Assembly (NCBI RefSeq): GCF_002261215.1
Contig: NZ_NEVS01000004.1
Location: 3,038,001 to 3,102,000, forward strand
Length of the DNA: 64,000 nucleotides
Reading direction: 5' to 3'
From: Bordetella genomosp. 11
Lineage (GTDB): Bacteria; Pseudomonadota; Gammaproteobacteria; Burkholderiales; Burkholderiaceae_B
Positions 25,985 to 34,522 of the stretch are shown in pieces. A program made the position numbers and the translations under genes. The notes below the pieces were generated by a model. The model saw nothing but the letters and a program-made list of their open reading frames with translations, had not been told where the DNA came from and made no database searches. Numbering within the stretch: position 1 is the first letter of the stretch; every line of letters begins with the position of its first letter.

Positions 25985-26205
25985 CACGCCGGGAAGCCCC
26001 GCCGCGGCAGGATGCGCTGGGCGATATGCTCCACCGGCAAGGTGTCGTCCTGCGCCACCTGGCCATACTCGAAAGGATACCGGTAGTCCCGCCAGTGTCG
26101 CGGCTTGACGATGGCGCGCAGTCTGGACGGATGTTGGAAGCCACGCAAGCTCGAAGATCCAGAAACGGATCCCGTCCTCCGCCATAGCCATAACGTCCAT
26201 CGCCG
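25985..26205 (-). pseudogene. Remnant of a MocR/PdxR-type regulator gene
   Basis: On the minus strand, frame ending near 25987, the chain SRLRAIVKPRHWRDYRYPFEYGQ is the linker/aminotransferase entry of MocR regulators; compare RPSNWRDYDYPFAYGQ in the intact gene at 29462. It then jumps to QDDTLPVEHIAQRILPRRGF, matching DQDDPELIAQLRTRVLPKRG about 40 residues later, so an internal segment is deleted. No DNA-binding domain or PLP lysine remains. The fragment fills the gap between the ABC ATPase and TauE genes. Confidence 0.65.
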
Positions 26206-26979
26206 TCACGCGGTACCCGCCGTGTCCCGCTCCAGGAAACGGCGCACGCGGTCGGTCGACGGGCGTGTGAAAAACGTATCGGGGTCGGACTTTTCGATCA
26301 GTTTTCCTTGGTCGAGAAAGACCACCTGGTCGGAAACCGCGCGGGCGAAGTCCATCTCGTGGGTAACCACCATCATGGTGTAGCCCTCGGTCGACAGGTC
26401 GCGCATGACCGCCAGCACCTCGCCGACGCGTTCCGGGTCCAGCGCCGAGGTGGGCTCGTCGAACAGCAGTACTTCCGGCTCGATGGCCAGGACGCGCGCG
26501 ATGGCCACGCGCTGTTTCTGGCCACCGGACAACGTGTGCGGATATTGACCGGCCTTTTCGGCCATGCCCACCTTTTCCAACAAGGCCATGGCACGCTGGC
26601 GCACCTGCGCCTTGGGCAGGCGCTGCACGTGCACCGGCACTTCCGTGACGTTCTGCAGCACCGTCAGGTGCGGCCACAGGTTGAAACTCTGGAAGACCAT
26701 GCCGGTGCGCGCGCGCAGCGCCGCCAGTTCGCGTGGCCGCAGCGGCCGCCCGGTGCCGGCGTCCACGCCCATGCGCACGCCGGCGATATGAATCTCTCCG
26801 CGATCCGGCTGCTCCAGCCAGTTCACGCAGCGGAGCAGCGTGGATTTTCCCGAGCCCGACGCGCCCAGGATGCTGACGACCTCGCCCTTCTGCACGGTCA
26901 GGTCGATATCGCGCAAGACTTCATAGCCATCGAAGCTCTTGGAGAGATTGCGAATGGAAACCGCCGGAATTTCACCCAT
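26206..26979 (-). CDS. Polar amino acid ABC transporter ATPase
   Basis: 257 residues. Walker A GASGSGKST is at about residues 36-44, the Q-loop at GMVFQSFNLWPH, signature LSGGQKQR, Walker B VLLFDEPTSALD and the H-loop THEMDFAR. This is the GlnQ/HisP pattern and powers amino-acid import. It overlaps the upstream permease gene by 8 nt. It belongs to a four-component importer with two permeases and a binding protein, all on the minus strand. Confidence 0.95.
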   Translation of the reverse strand: MGEIPAVSIRNLSKSFDGYEVLRDIDLTVQKGEVVSILGASGSGKSTLLRCVNWLEQPDRGEIHIAGVRMGVDAGTGRPLRPRELAALRARTGMVFQSFNLWPHLTVLQNVTEVPVHVQRLPKAQVRQRAMALLEKVGMAEKAGQYPHTLSGGQKQRVAIARVLAIEPEVLLFDEPTSALDPERVGEVLAVMRDLSTEGYTMMVVTHEMDFARAVSDQVVFLDQGKLIEKSDPDTFFTRPSTDRVRRFLERDTAGTA

Positions 26980-27649
26980 TTTCGAATCCTCGCCGCGCGC
27001 CCAGCCGCCGTACCGCCCTGACCAGGGCCTCTATGCCGATCGCCAGCAACCAGTAAAGGGCAACAGCGACAATGAAAGCTTCCAACGGAATAAAGTACCG
27101 CGCCTGCACGGCATTCGCCGCGGCTGTCAGCTCGGGCACCGTAATAATGCTCAAGAAGGAAGTGTCCTTCAGGCACAGGATCAACTGGTTGCCCAGGATA
27201 CCGCGCGTGCTCAACGTAAGCTGCGGCAGTACGATGCGCAGGAAGGCCTTGCCGCGACGGTATCCATGCGCATAGGCCGCCTCCAGCGATCCCGGCGGCA
27301 TCACCAGGCGAGCGCCCCGCAGGATCTCGGCAAAGTACGCTCCGTGGTAGATCGCCAGACCGACCAGCCCCGCGTCCCAGGCACGCAGGCGCACGCCCAG
27401 GGTCGGCAGTCCGTAGTACAGCAAGTACACGAAGATCAGAAAGGGCATCATGCGCAGCCCGTCGATCCCGGAACGCAGCACGCGCCGCCACGGGTTATCG
27501 CGGCCTTCCAACAGATAAAGCATCGCGCAACCCAGAATAAAGGCGATCGCGCATGCCGTGGCCGCCAGCATCACGGTATTGGCGAAGCCGGCGGCGAAAG
27601 CGCCGCGCGCCTCCCAGATGATCCGCCAATGAGTCTGCCCGTCGTTCAT
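26972..27649 (-). CDS. Amino acid ABC transporter permease
   Basis: 225 residues from the ATG at 27649. Four or five membrane segments and the EAA-loop region GSLEAAYAHGYRRGKAFLRI identify a HisMQ-type permease. It is paired with the second permease gene 16 nt upstream, so the channel is probably a heterodimer. It passes the ligand of the binding protein at 28320-29225 into the cytoplasm. Confidence 0.92.
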   Translation of the reverse strand: MNDGQTHWRIIWEARGAFAAGFANTVMLAATACAIAFILGCAMLYLLEGRDNPWRRVLRSGIDGLRMMPFLIFVYLLYYGLPTLGVRLRAWDAGLVGLAIYHGAYFAEILRGARLVMPPGSLEAAYAHGYRRGKAFLRIVLPQLTLSTRGILGNQLILCLKDTSFLSIITVPELTAAANAVQARYFIPLEAFIVAVALYWLLAIGIEALVRAVRRLGARRGFENG

Positions 27650-27665
27650 TCCGCCGCCCTTTCCT

Positions 27666-28307
27666 CTACATCGCCAAACGGCGTGCGCGGCGCTCGGCCA
27701 GCGCCTGCAGGCGCACCAACAACGCAATCAAAACCATATAAATGACGGCGGCAGCCAGGATCGGCGGCAAAGGCTCGTAGGTCACCGCCGCGATGCGGTT
27801 GGTGACACGGGTCAGGTCCACCAACCCGATGATGGCGATCGCGGGCGTGCTCTTGACCAGCGAAGACATCTCGTTGACCAGCCCGGGCATACTGCTTACC
27901 ACCATCTGCGGCAACATGATGCGCCGGAACATCAGCGAGGGCGTCATGCCGCAGGCCAGGGCCGCCTCTTTCTGTTCCCGCGAGAAACCCGCGAAGGCCG
28001 ATCGCCAGATCTCGGCATTGAAGGCCGACGTATTGATGGTCAACGTCAGGATGGCCGCGGTTTCACGGCTCACGCCCAGATTGACCGCCGCCAGACCGAT
28101 GAACACGAACAGTGCCAGCGTCACCATCGGCGTGGCGCGGGCCAGGCTGATCCAGGTGGCGAGCAACTGATCCAGCACGGGGATGCGCGCCAGCCGCAAC
28201 AAGGCCAGCCCCAATCCCAGGATCACCCCGATGGAGATGGAGACGGCGGAGATCCATGCCGTCACCCAGGCTCCTTCGAACAGCATGCGCCAGGCTTGCG
28301 CGTCCAC
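27666..28307 (-). CDS. Amino acid ABC transporter permease
   Basis: 213 residues with about five membrane segments. The EAA loop reads REQKEAALACGMTPSLMFRR and MPGLVNEMSSLVKSTPAI follows, as in HisM/GlnP permeases. It starts 12 nt after the binding-protein stop. It forms the second half of the importer channel. Confidence 0.92.
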   Translation of the reverse strand: MDAQAWRMLFEGAWVTAWISAVSISIGVILGLGLALLRLARIPVLDQLLATWISLARATPMVTLALFVFIGLAAVNLGVSRETAAILTLTINTSAFNAEIWRSAFAGFSREQKEAALACGMTPSLMFRRIMLPQMVVSSMPGLVNEMSSLVKSTPAIAIIGLVDLTRVTNRIAAVTYEPLPPILAAAVIYMVLIALLVRLQALAERRARRLAM

Positions 28308-28319
28308 GCTCGCTCCTGC

Positions 28320-29225
28320 CTATTCCATGCCCGCGAGCTTGTGGAACTGGTCCACGCTGGTAATCGGCACGGTGGGCAGATCGGGAAAGCTTTCACCGAA
28401 CCACTTCTTCTGCAGCTCGGCAAGGCGGCCGCTCTGGCGGATCTGGTCCATGAACCCGGTCATGAATTTCAGCAGCTCAGGATTACCTTTGGGAATCGGC
28501 CACGCGGCGAACCCGTTCCCCGACACCGCGACGCCCTTCACGAACACCTTGGGACGCGACTTCACCAGGTCGTTCACGGAGATGACGGCATTGATGACGT
28601 AGTCCAGCCGCCCATTGGCCAGATCGGCATAGGCCTCGGGATAGGATTGGTATTGCACGACCTCGCCCAGCTTGCCGTTGGTCTTCGCGAGCATCTTCTC
28701 CAGCTCCGGCAAGCGCGCCAGCAAGGCGCTCCCCGCCTGTACCCCCACGGTCTTGCCGCTCAGGCTGGCGACGTCGCCGAGCCGGTTGTCGCCCGCGCGT
28801 TTCACGTAGTAGTGCTGGGCCGAGGCGAATGGCGGCGTGAAATCGAACGTTTTCAAGCGGTCGTCCGTGACCAGCGCGCCGGTGAAAGCCAGGTCGTACT
28901 GCCCCGCCGAAACGGCGGCCAGCAGGCCCGTCCACGGCAGAATGTCCTGCTGCACCTTGAATTTGGTCGCGTATTTGCGCAGGTCTTCGAGCAGGTCGGC
29001 ATGAAAGCCCGCCGCCTTGCCGTCGACGATGAAGTTGAAGGGCGCGTAATCGTCTTCCGTCGCGACCTTCATGGTGCCCCGCTTCTCGATGTCCGCCAGA
29101 TCCGCGCGTGCATTCAGGGACACCGCAAACAGGCAGGCGGCAAGGGCGCAAGCCGCGCGGGCCAAGGCACGCCGGCGAACGCCGCCCCCGACTGCGGCCA
29201 GGGCCGCTTCAGAAGTGCTATGCAT
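28320..29225 (-). CDS. Amino acid ABC transporter substrate-binding protein (SBP_bac_3)
   Basis: 301 residues from the ATG preceded by GGGGAA; an in-frame ATG at 29246 has no ribosome site. An N-terminal signal (RRRALARAACALAACLFAVS, then ARAD) exports it. The mature protein has the family start DIEKRGTMKVATEDDYAPFN and GKTVGVQAGSALLARLPELE. It captures a polar amino acid or related compound in the periplasm. It is divergent from the MocR regulator gene, its probable controller. Confidence 0.93.
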   Translation of the reverse strand: MHSTSEAALAAVGGGVRRRALARAACALAACLFAVSLNARADLADIEKRGTMKVATEDDYAPFNFIVDGKAAGFHADLLEDLRKYATKFKVQQDILPWTGLLAAVSAGQYDLAFTGALVTDDRLKTFDFTPPFASAQHYYVKRAGDNRLGDVASLSGKTVGVQAGSALLARLPELEKMLAKTNGKLGEVVQYQSYPEAYADLANGRLDYVINAVISVNDLVKSRPKVFVKGVAVSGNGFAAWPIPKGNPELLKFMTGFMDQIRQSGRLAELQKKWFGESFPDLPTVPITSVDQFHKLAGME

Positions 29226-29308
29226 GGAATTCCCCTTTTTCGTCATTGGACTTCGTGTCCGGCCTCCGGGCTCGCCGTTGCCGAACGGCCGTGGACCAGC
29301 GTAACCAT

Positions 29309-29338
29309 CTTATGGGCAGCTACCGGGTGTCCCATAGG
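29309..29338. promoter_or_regulatory. Inverted repeat in the binding-protein/MocR divergent promoter region
   Basis: CTTATGGG and CCCATAGG face each other across 14 bases, with 7 of 8 positions paired. It lies between the divergent ABC binding-protein and MocR genes and is a candidate MocR operator controlling both. Confidence 0.4.
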
Positions 29339-29461
29339 ACAGTTGCGTGCAAGCCATGGGCCAGATACACCGCGACCAAAACTGGCATGGTCGTTGCTTC
29401 ATTTCATCCGTGGAGTGCAGCCTGGCCTGCTGGCTGACGAGGCACCACTTCGGAGGCTTCG

Positions 29462-30949
29462 ATGATCGATCATTACTTCCATCTCGATCTGCAGCACACG
29501 CGCGGCCTGCAGGAGCAGCTCCGCGAAGCGCTGCTGGACGCCATCCTCAAAGGCACCTTTCCCGCGGACGAACCCCTGCCCTCGTGCCGCGACCTGGGCC
29601 GGCAGATCGGGGTATCGCGCAATACCGTCGCGGTCGTGTACGAGAGCCTGGTCGAAAAGGGTTTCCTGCAAAGCCGTCCGCGCAGCGGCTACTACCTGCA
29701 TGACGACTATCGCGACGGCGGCAGGTCAGCGGAGCCTGCCGTGATCCGCCATGGCGCATCCATTCCCGGCCTCGTGCCGACCCATGCACCGTCCTGGAGC
29801 AGCCGGCTGCGCCTGTCGTCCCAGATGCGCCAGGGCGTGCTTCGCCCCAGCAACTGGCGCGACTATGACTACCCGTTCGCCTATGGACAGGCCGATACGC
29901 ACCGTTTTCCCATCGCGGCGTGGCGCCGCGCCAGCCGCGCCATCCTGGAACCCGGGCACAGCGCCGCCTGGCTCAACGACGCGGTGGACCAGGACGACCC
30001 GGAGCTGATCGCGCAGTTGCGTACGCGCGTGCTGCCCAAGCGCGGCATCCATGCTTCGGCCGACGAGATCCTGGTCACGTTGGGATCGCAGAACGCCCTC
30101 TATCTGCTGGCCGCGCTGCTGATGGGGCCTGGCGTGCGCGTGGGTATCGAAAATCCGGGCTTCCGCGACGCCTGGAATGTGTTCGAGCTGCAGAACGCGG
30201 ACGTATCGCTGCACGCCGTCGACAATGAAGGCATCGTGCTCGACGAACGCCTGGCTCAATGCGGCTACATTTACGTCACCCCAAGCCACCAGGTGCCGAC
30301 CGGGGTCACCATGAGCCCATCGCGGCGCCAGGCGCTGTGGCGGCAGGTCCTCCGCTACGACCAGATTCTTATCGAGGACGACTACGAGGCCGACCTCGAC
30401 CTCTCCAGCCATCCGCCACCGGCCCTGAAGGCCGCCGACGGTCAAGGCCGCGTGATCTATCTCAGCAGTTTTTCCAAATGCCTGGCGCCGGGATTGCGCT
30501 TGGGCTACCTGGTCGCTGACGAAGAACTCATCCGCGAATTGCGCGCGCTGCGCCGGCTGATCTGCCGCCATGCTCCCCTGAACAACCAGCGGGTGCTCGC
30601 GCGTTTCCTTGCCCAGGGCGACTACGACGCTCACCTGCGCCGCTACCGGGTCGAACACGCGCGCAAGCACGAAAAGTTATGCCAGGCGATCGAGCGTCAT
30701 CTGCCGGATTGCAATTATGCGCAGGCCAACGGGGCCGGCGCCATCTGGCTGGACGCGCCGCCGTCGACCAGTACCCAGAAACTCGCCTGGGCGGCCTCGC
30801 GCCGCAGCGTCCTCATCGAACCGGGCTTCCCCAATTTTTTCGACGCCGAACCATCCGATCGCCATTTCCGCCTGGGATTCACGGCGATCGGTATGGAACG
30901 CATAGAACCCGGCATCGCCCTGCTTGCCGATACGCTCGCTCGTATCTGA
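29462..30949 (+). CDS. MocR/PdxR-type regulator (GntR winged helix fused to aminotransferase)
   Basis: 495 residues. A GntR-type winged helix occupies residues 1-75 (SCRDLGRQIGVSRNTVAVVY), then a linker with NWRDYDYPFAYGQ, and a class I aminotransferase domain containing SSFSKCLAPGLRLGY, where the Lys binds PLP. These regulators sense an amino compound through PLP. Divergence from the amino-acid ABC operon suggests that it controls that operon. A fragment of a related gene lies inside the same operon at 25985-26205. Confidence 0.92.
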   Translation: MIDHYFHLDLQHTRGLQEQLREALLDAILKGTFPADEPLPSCRDLGRQIGVSRNTVAVVYESLVEKGFLQSRPRSGYYLHDDYRDGGRSAEPAVIRHGASIPGLVPTHAPSWSSRLRLSSQMRQGVLRPSNWRDYDYPFAYGQADTHRFPIAAWRRASRAILEPGHSAAWLNDAVDQDDPELIAQLRTRVLPKRGIHASADEILVTLGSQNALYLLAALLMGPGVRVGIENPGFRDAWNVFELQNADVSLHAVDNEGIVLDERLAQCGYIYVTPSHQVPTGVTMSPSRRQALWRQVLRYDQILIEDDYEADLDLSSHPPPALKAADGQGRVIYLSSFSKCLAPGLRLGYLVADEELIRELRALRRLICRHAPLNNQRVLARFLAQGDYDAHLRRYRVEHARKHEKLCQAIERHLPDCNYAQANGAGAIWLDAPPSTSTQKLAWAASRRSVLIEPGFPNFFDAEPSDRHFRLGFTAIGMERIEPGIALLADTLARI

Positions 30950-30991
30950 ATCGGTTGAAAGGGGCAATCCCCTGGACCTGGGCGGCCGGAT

Positions 30992-31924
30992 TCAGTGCGC
31001 CGCCGCCGGCACTTCCTTGATGACCTGCCGCAAGGCCGTGGCAAAGCGGCGGGCGGTCGTGGACAGCGGGCTGTTTGCCGCATGAAGTAGCTGAATCTTG
31101 TGAGGCAGGACGGGATCCGTTGGGCGCAGGACGAAGTCGCGCTGGAAGTCGGGGTGATATCCAAAGGACTCGATCAACGCGACGCCCACGCCCTGCCGGA
31201 CCAGCGCCAGGGCCTCGGGCGTGGCGCGGATTTCGATGTCGGGTTGCAAGGGGCTCTCGCCCGAGTTCATGAAACGCGCGGCCAGGCGGCCGAAAGGTGT
31301 CTCGGCTTCGTACCCGATCAATAAATGCCCGCGCAGATCCTCCGCGCGGATGCGCGTGCGGGACGCCAGCGGATGCCCGTGCGGGATCGCACAACCCAGC
31401 CACCCTTCGCCTATTTCTTCGGCGGTGACGTTGGTATTGGCGGGCGGCGACATGGATGCAATGCCGAAGTCCGCATGGCCCAGCAGGATATGCGGCAACA
31501 GCATGTCGAACGCCAGCGGCCGATAACGTATCGTCGTGCCGGGATACTTCTCCCGAAACCGCTGGATGGTGCGGGGAATCAGCCACTCGCTGAAGCTGGG
31601 GCTGCTTACCAGGCTCAGCGTTCCCGTCGCACCCGCCCCCAAGCCCGTGGCCAGGGCATTGAATCGCCCGACATGATCGAAGATGCGCTCGCACTCGGCG
31701 AACAGGCGCCGTGCCTCCGGCGTCGGCTGCAGGCGCCCCTTCACCCGCACGAACAAGGGATACCGCAAGCGATTCTCCGCCGACGCCAGGATGCGGCTGA
31801 TGGCCGGCTGGGTGACGAACAGCATGCGTCCCGCCTCGCTTAGCGAGCCGGTCAGCATCACCGCGTGAAAGACCTCGATCTGCCGCAGGCTCAGCGCGGC
31901 ACCCTGGCGAGCTTGTCCAGCCAT
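30992..31924 (-). CDS. LysR-family transcriptional regulator
   Basis: 310 residues. The helix-turn-helix spans about residues 14-73 (LRQIEVFHAVMLTGSLSEAG, then FVTQPAISRILASAE). The effector domain follows with HILLGHADFGIASM. It is divergent from the carbamoylase gene across a 364-nt region holding a dyad at 32161-32176, which suggests it regulates the D-amino-acid salvage operon. Confidence 0.92.
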   Translation of the reverse strand: MAGQARQGAALSLRQIEVFHAVMLTGSLSEAGRMLFVTQPAISRILASAENRLRYPLFVRVKGRLQPTPEARRLFAECERIFDHVGRFNALATGLGAGATGTLSLVSSPSFSEWLIPRTIQRFREKYPGTTIRYRPLAFDMLLPHILLGHADFGIASMSPPANTNVTAEEIGEGWLGCAIPHGHPLASRTRIRAEDLRGHLLIGYEAETPFGRLAARFMNSGESPLQPDIEIRATPEALALVRQGVGVALIESFGYHPDFQRDFVLRPTDPVLPHKIQLLHAANSPLSTTARRFATALRQVIKEVPAAAH

Positions 31925-32288
31925 AGGGAAATGGAAGCGGATAACGGTCCGAGATTGTAGAGCCCGCGGGGAGTGCCCTGGCCAGGCGGGCGATGCTTGC
32001 GCCCGCCCGCGGCACCCGGCCGGCCGGCGCGCCAGATCGAAGCCACGGGTGTGGGCCGGCCATCACACCCGCATGCGGATTTGCTCAGGTCCTATAACAA
32101 AAAGCACACCCGGGTTTTCCCGGGACCCTGCAATCTTCGAAAAAATCCGATTATTTATCAATGATTTATAGATCATCAACCACGGAATTGCTGCATTGCA
32201 CCAGGGCTAACCCTTACATTTACAGGGGTTGGGCGAGGCGCCATTCTTCATGGCGATAACGCAAGAAACGCTCATCAGGAACCCCTTC
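31925..32288. other. Divergent promoter region of lysR and the carbamoylase operon
   Basis: 364 bases without a gene. It contains a CCCGGG-TTTT-CCCGGG hairpin at 32109-32124 and an AT-rich block around 32140-32180 that holds the dyad listed separately. I cannot place a confident -35/-10 pair. Confidence 0.5.
32161..32176. promoter_or_regulatory. Candidate LysR operator (ATGAT-N6-ATCAT)
   Basis: ATGATTTATAGATCAT is a perfect 5-bp dyad with a 6-bp centre in an otherwise GC-rich genome, 112 nt before the carbamoylase ATG. Position and AT content fit a LysR-type regulatory site; binding is inferred. Confidence 0.45.
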
Positions 32289-33284
32289 ATGTCCCGCACT
32301 GTCACCGTCGCCGCTGCCCAGTTGGGTCCCATCCAGAAGTCGGAAGGCCGCGACGTCGCCGTAGGCCGCATGTTGCGCCTGCTTGACCGCGCCCATCAGC
32401 GTGGCGCCGAAGTCGTCGTGTTCCCCGAACTGGCGCTGACCACGTTCTTCCCGCGTTGGTACACGGAGGATCTGAACGAGGCCGACCACTGGTACGAACA
32501 AACCCTGCCCTCCGCGGCGACCCAGCCGCTGTTCGATGCGATCCGCCGCTATGGGCTGACGATCTACCTGGGCTACGCGGAAATCGCGCACGAAGCGGAC
32601 GAGCAGGGCGTGGTGCGCAAACGCCGCTTCAACACCGCCGTCATCATCGCGCCCAATGGCGAGGTCATCCTCAAGTACCGCAAGGTCCATCTGCCCGGCC
32701 ATGCCGAATTCGCCACGCACCGCAAGGTGCAGCATCTGGAGAAGCGTTATTTCGAGGTGGGCAACCTGGGCTTCCCCGTCGTGCGCGCCCCGGTCGGCAA
32801 GGCTGGCCTGGAAGTGAATTTGGGCATGCTGATCTGCAACGACCGCCGCTGGCCGGAAGCGTGGCGCGTGCTGGGCCTGCAGCAGGTCGAACTGGTCCTC
32901 CTGGGCTACAACACACCGGCCGTGAATCAGGACAATCGCGGCTTCGAGGCGCACCACCTGCGCGTGCTGCACTCGCAGCTCGCCATACAGTCCGGCTGCT
33001 ACCAGAACGCCTGCTTCGGCGTGGCGGTGGCCAAGGCCGGCAAGGAAGACGGCTTCGAACTCTTCGGCCACTCCATCATCGTCAACCCGCAAGGCGAGAT
33101 CATCGCCATGGCGACCACGTGGGATGACGAACTGATCGTCGCGGACTGCAATCTGGATATGTGCGAGCTGGGACGCTCCACGGTCTTCAACTTCGAGAAG
33201 CATCGCCGGCCCGAGGCCTACGGTCGCATCGTGGAGCAGGTCGGCAGCAGCGCGCCGCCCGTGTGGAAACCGACCAAGGACTGA
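32289..33284 (+). CDS. N-carbamoyl-D-amino acid hydrolase (carbon-nitrogen hydrolase)
   Basis: 331 residues from the ATG with AGGA 8 nt upstream; TTG 32229 and ATG 32250 are in-frame alternatives. The nitrilase-fold triad is visible: Glu in VVFPELALTTF, Lys in KYRKVHLPGH and Cys in LICNDRRWPEAWRVLG. The last block, followed by GYNTP, is characteristic of D-carbamoylase. It would hydrolyse N-carbamoyl-D-amino acids to D-amino acid, CO2 and ammonia. It heads an operon with a dehydratase, a Bug protein and a D-aminoacylase. Confidence 0.88.
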   Translation: MSRTVTVAAAQLGPIQKSEGRDVAVGRMLRLLDRAHQRGAEVVVFPELALTTFFPRWYTEDLNEADHWYEQTLPSAATQPLFDAIRRYGLTIYLGYAEIAHEADEQGVVRKRRFNTAVIIAPNGEVILKYRKVHLPGHAEFATHRKVQHLEKRYFEVGNLGFPVVRAPVGKAGLEVNLGMLICNDRRWPEAWRVLGLQQVELVLLGYNTPAVNQDNRGFEAHHLRVLHSQLAIQSGCYQNACFGVAVAKAGKEDGFELFGHSIIVNPQGEIIAMATTWDDELIVADCNLDMCELGRSTVFNFEKHRRPEAYGRIVEQVGSSAPPVWKPTKD

Positions 33285-33369
33285 GGGCAGGACGACATCC
33301 CCACGTGCGCCGTCGCGCATGAAGACAAAGGCCCAAGCCGCGTACCCATCATCAAGCGCTTCACCGAAC

Positions 33370-34404
33370 ATGAATCTGACCGCCCTTCCCGCCACCATCG
33401 AACACGAAATGCTCGGCACCCTGCGCGTGCCCGGCTACGAGGACGTGCTGGCCGCTGCTGACCGCATCGGACCCTACGTCCGCCGTACCCCGCTGCTGCG
33501 CTCGCCCAAGCTGGACGAGCTGGCGGGCGCGCCGGTCTGGCTGAAGCTGGAGAGCCTGCAAGTGACGGGGTCCTTCAAGGCCCGCGGCGCCTTCAACGCC
33601 CTGCTCAACCTGGACCCGGCGCAGCGCGCCCGCGGCGTCGTCGCCTATTCGACCGGCAACCATGGCCAGGCCGTCGCGTGGGCCGCGCGCACGCTCGGCA
33701 TTCCAGCCACCATCGTCATGCCGGAGGATGCGCCGGCTAACAAGGTAGAGAAGGCTCGCCGCCACGGTGCTCAGGTCGTGCAGTACGACCGCGAGCGCGA
33801 GAGTCGCGAAACCATAGGCATGCGCCTGCTGGAAGAAACCGGCGCGACGCTGGTGCCGCCGGGCGATCATCCGGACGTGCTGGCCGCGCAAGGGACGCTG
33901 GCGCTGGAAGCGCTGCGCGATCTGCCGCCGGACGCATTGGAAAACCTCGGCCTGTTCGCCACGCCTTGCGGCGGCGGCGGCATGGCCGCCGGCTGCGCGC
34001 TGGCCCTGCAGGCCTTGGCGCCGCAAGCCCGCCTGGTGGCCGCCGAGCCCGCCGGCTACGACGACACCGTGCGCTCGCTGGCCAGCGGCAAACGCGAGGC
34101 CAACGCGCCGGGCGCGAAGACGCTGTGCGACGCGCTGATGGCCGCCATTCCGGCCGAACTTCCCTACGCCATCAACGGCCGCCGCCTGGATGCCGCCGTG
34201 GCGGTGACCGACGCGCAAGTCGCCGCCGCCATCCGGTTCGCGCTGGAAGAGCTGCGCCTTGTAGTCGAGCCGGGCGGCGCCGTGGCGTTGGCTGCCTTGC
34301 TCGCCGGCCACATTTCCACCCAAGGCAAGGACACGCTCATCGTCCTGTCGGGCGGCAACATCGATCTGCCGCTGTTGACGCGCATCGCGCAGGAGGGCAT
34401 TTGA
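33370..34404 (+). CDS. PLP-dependent threonine/serine dehydratase-like protein
   Basis: 344 residues from the ATG at 33370; ATG 33319 is in frame and no start has a clear ribosome site. Fold-type II features are clear: SFKARGAF with the PLP lysine, STGNHGQAVAWAA and the phosphate loop TPCGGGGMAAG. No ACT domain is present, so it is the short, unregulated type: a catabolic threonine/serine dehydratase, or a serine or hydroxyaspartate racemase/dehydratase. In this operon it would deaminate or racemise the released amino acid. Confidence 0.87.
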   Translation: MNLTALPATIEHEMLGTLRVPGYEDVLAAADRIGPYVRRTPLLRSPKLDELAGAPVWLKLESLQVTGSFKARGAFNALLNLDPAQRARGVVAYSTGNHGQAVAWAARTLGIPATIVMPEDAPANKVEKARRHGAQVVQYDRERESRETIGMRLLEETGATLVPPGDHPDVLAAQGTLALEALRDLPPDALENLGLFATPCGGGGMAAGCALALQALAPQARLVAAEPAGYDDTVRSLASGKREANAPGAKTLCDALMAAIPAELPYAINGRRLDAAVAVTDAQVAAAIRFALEELRLVVEPGGAVALAALLAGHISTQGKDTLIVLSGGNIDLPLLTRIAQEGI

Positions 34405-34522
34405 ACCCCGGTCTCCCGATCTAAGCCGTTTTTTTTCGCAGCACATTGTGTTTCACCGGCGTGCCATTCGTTGGGGGCGCGCCACCCAAAACTTCTATAA
34501 CAGTCCAAGGAAAGAATTCACC

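Noticed and set aside
29750..30670. A minus-strand open frame opposite the MocR regulator.
   Set aside because: It is a shadow of a gene with clear winged-helix and PLP motifs and has no family signature of its own.
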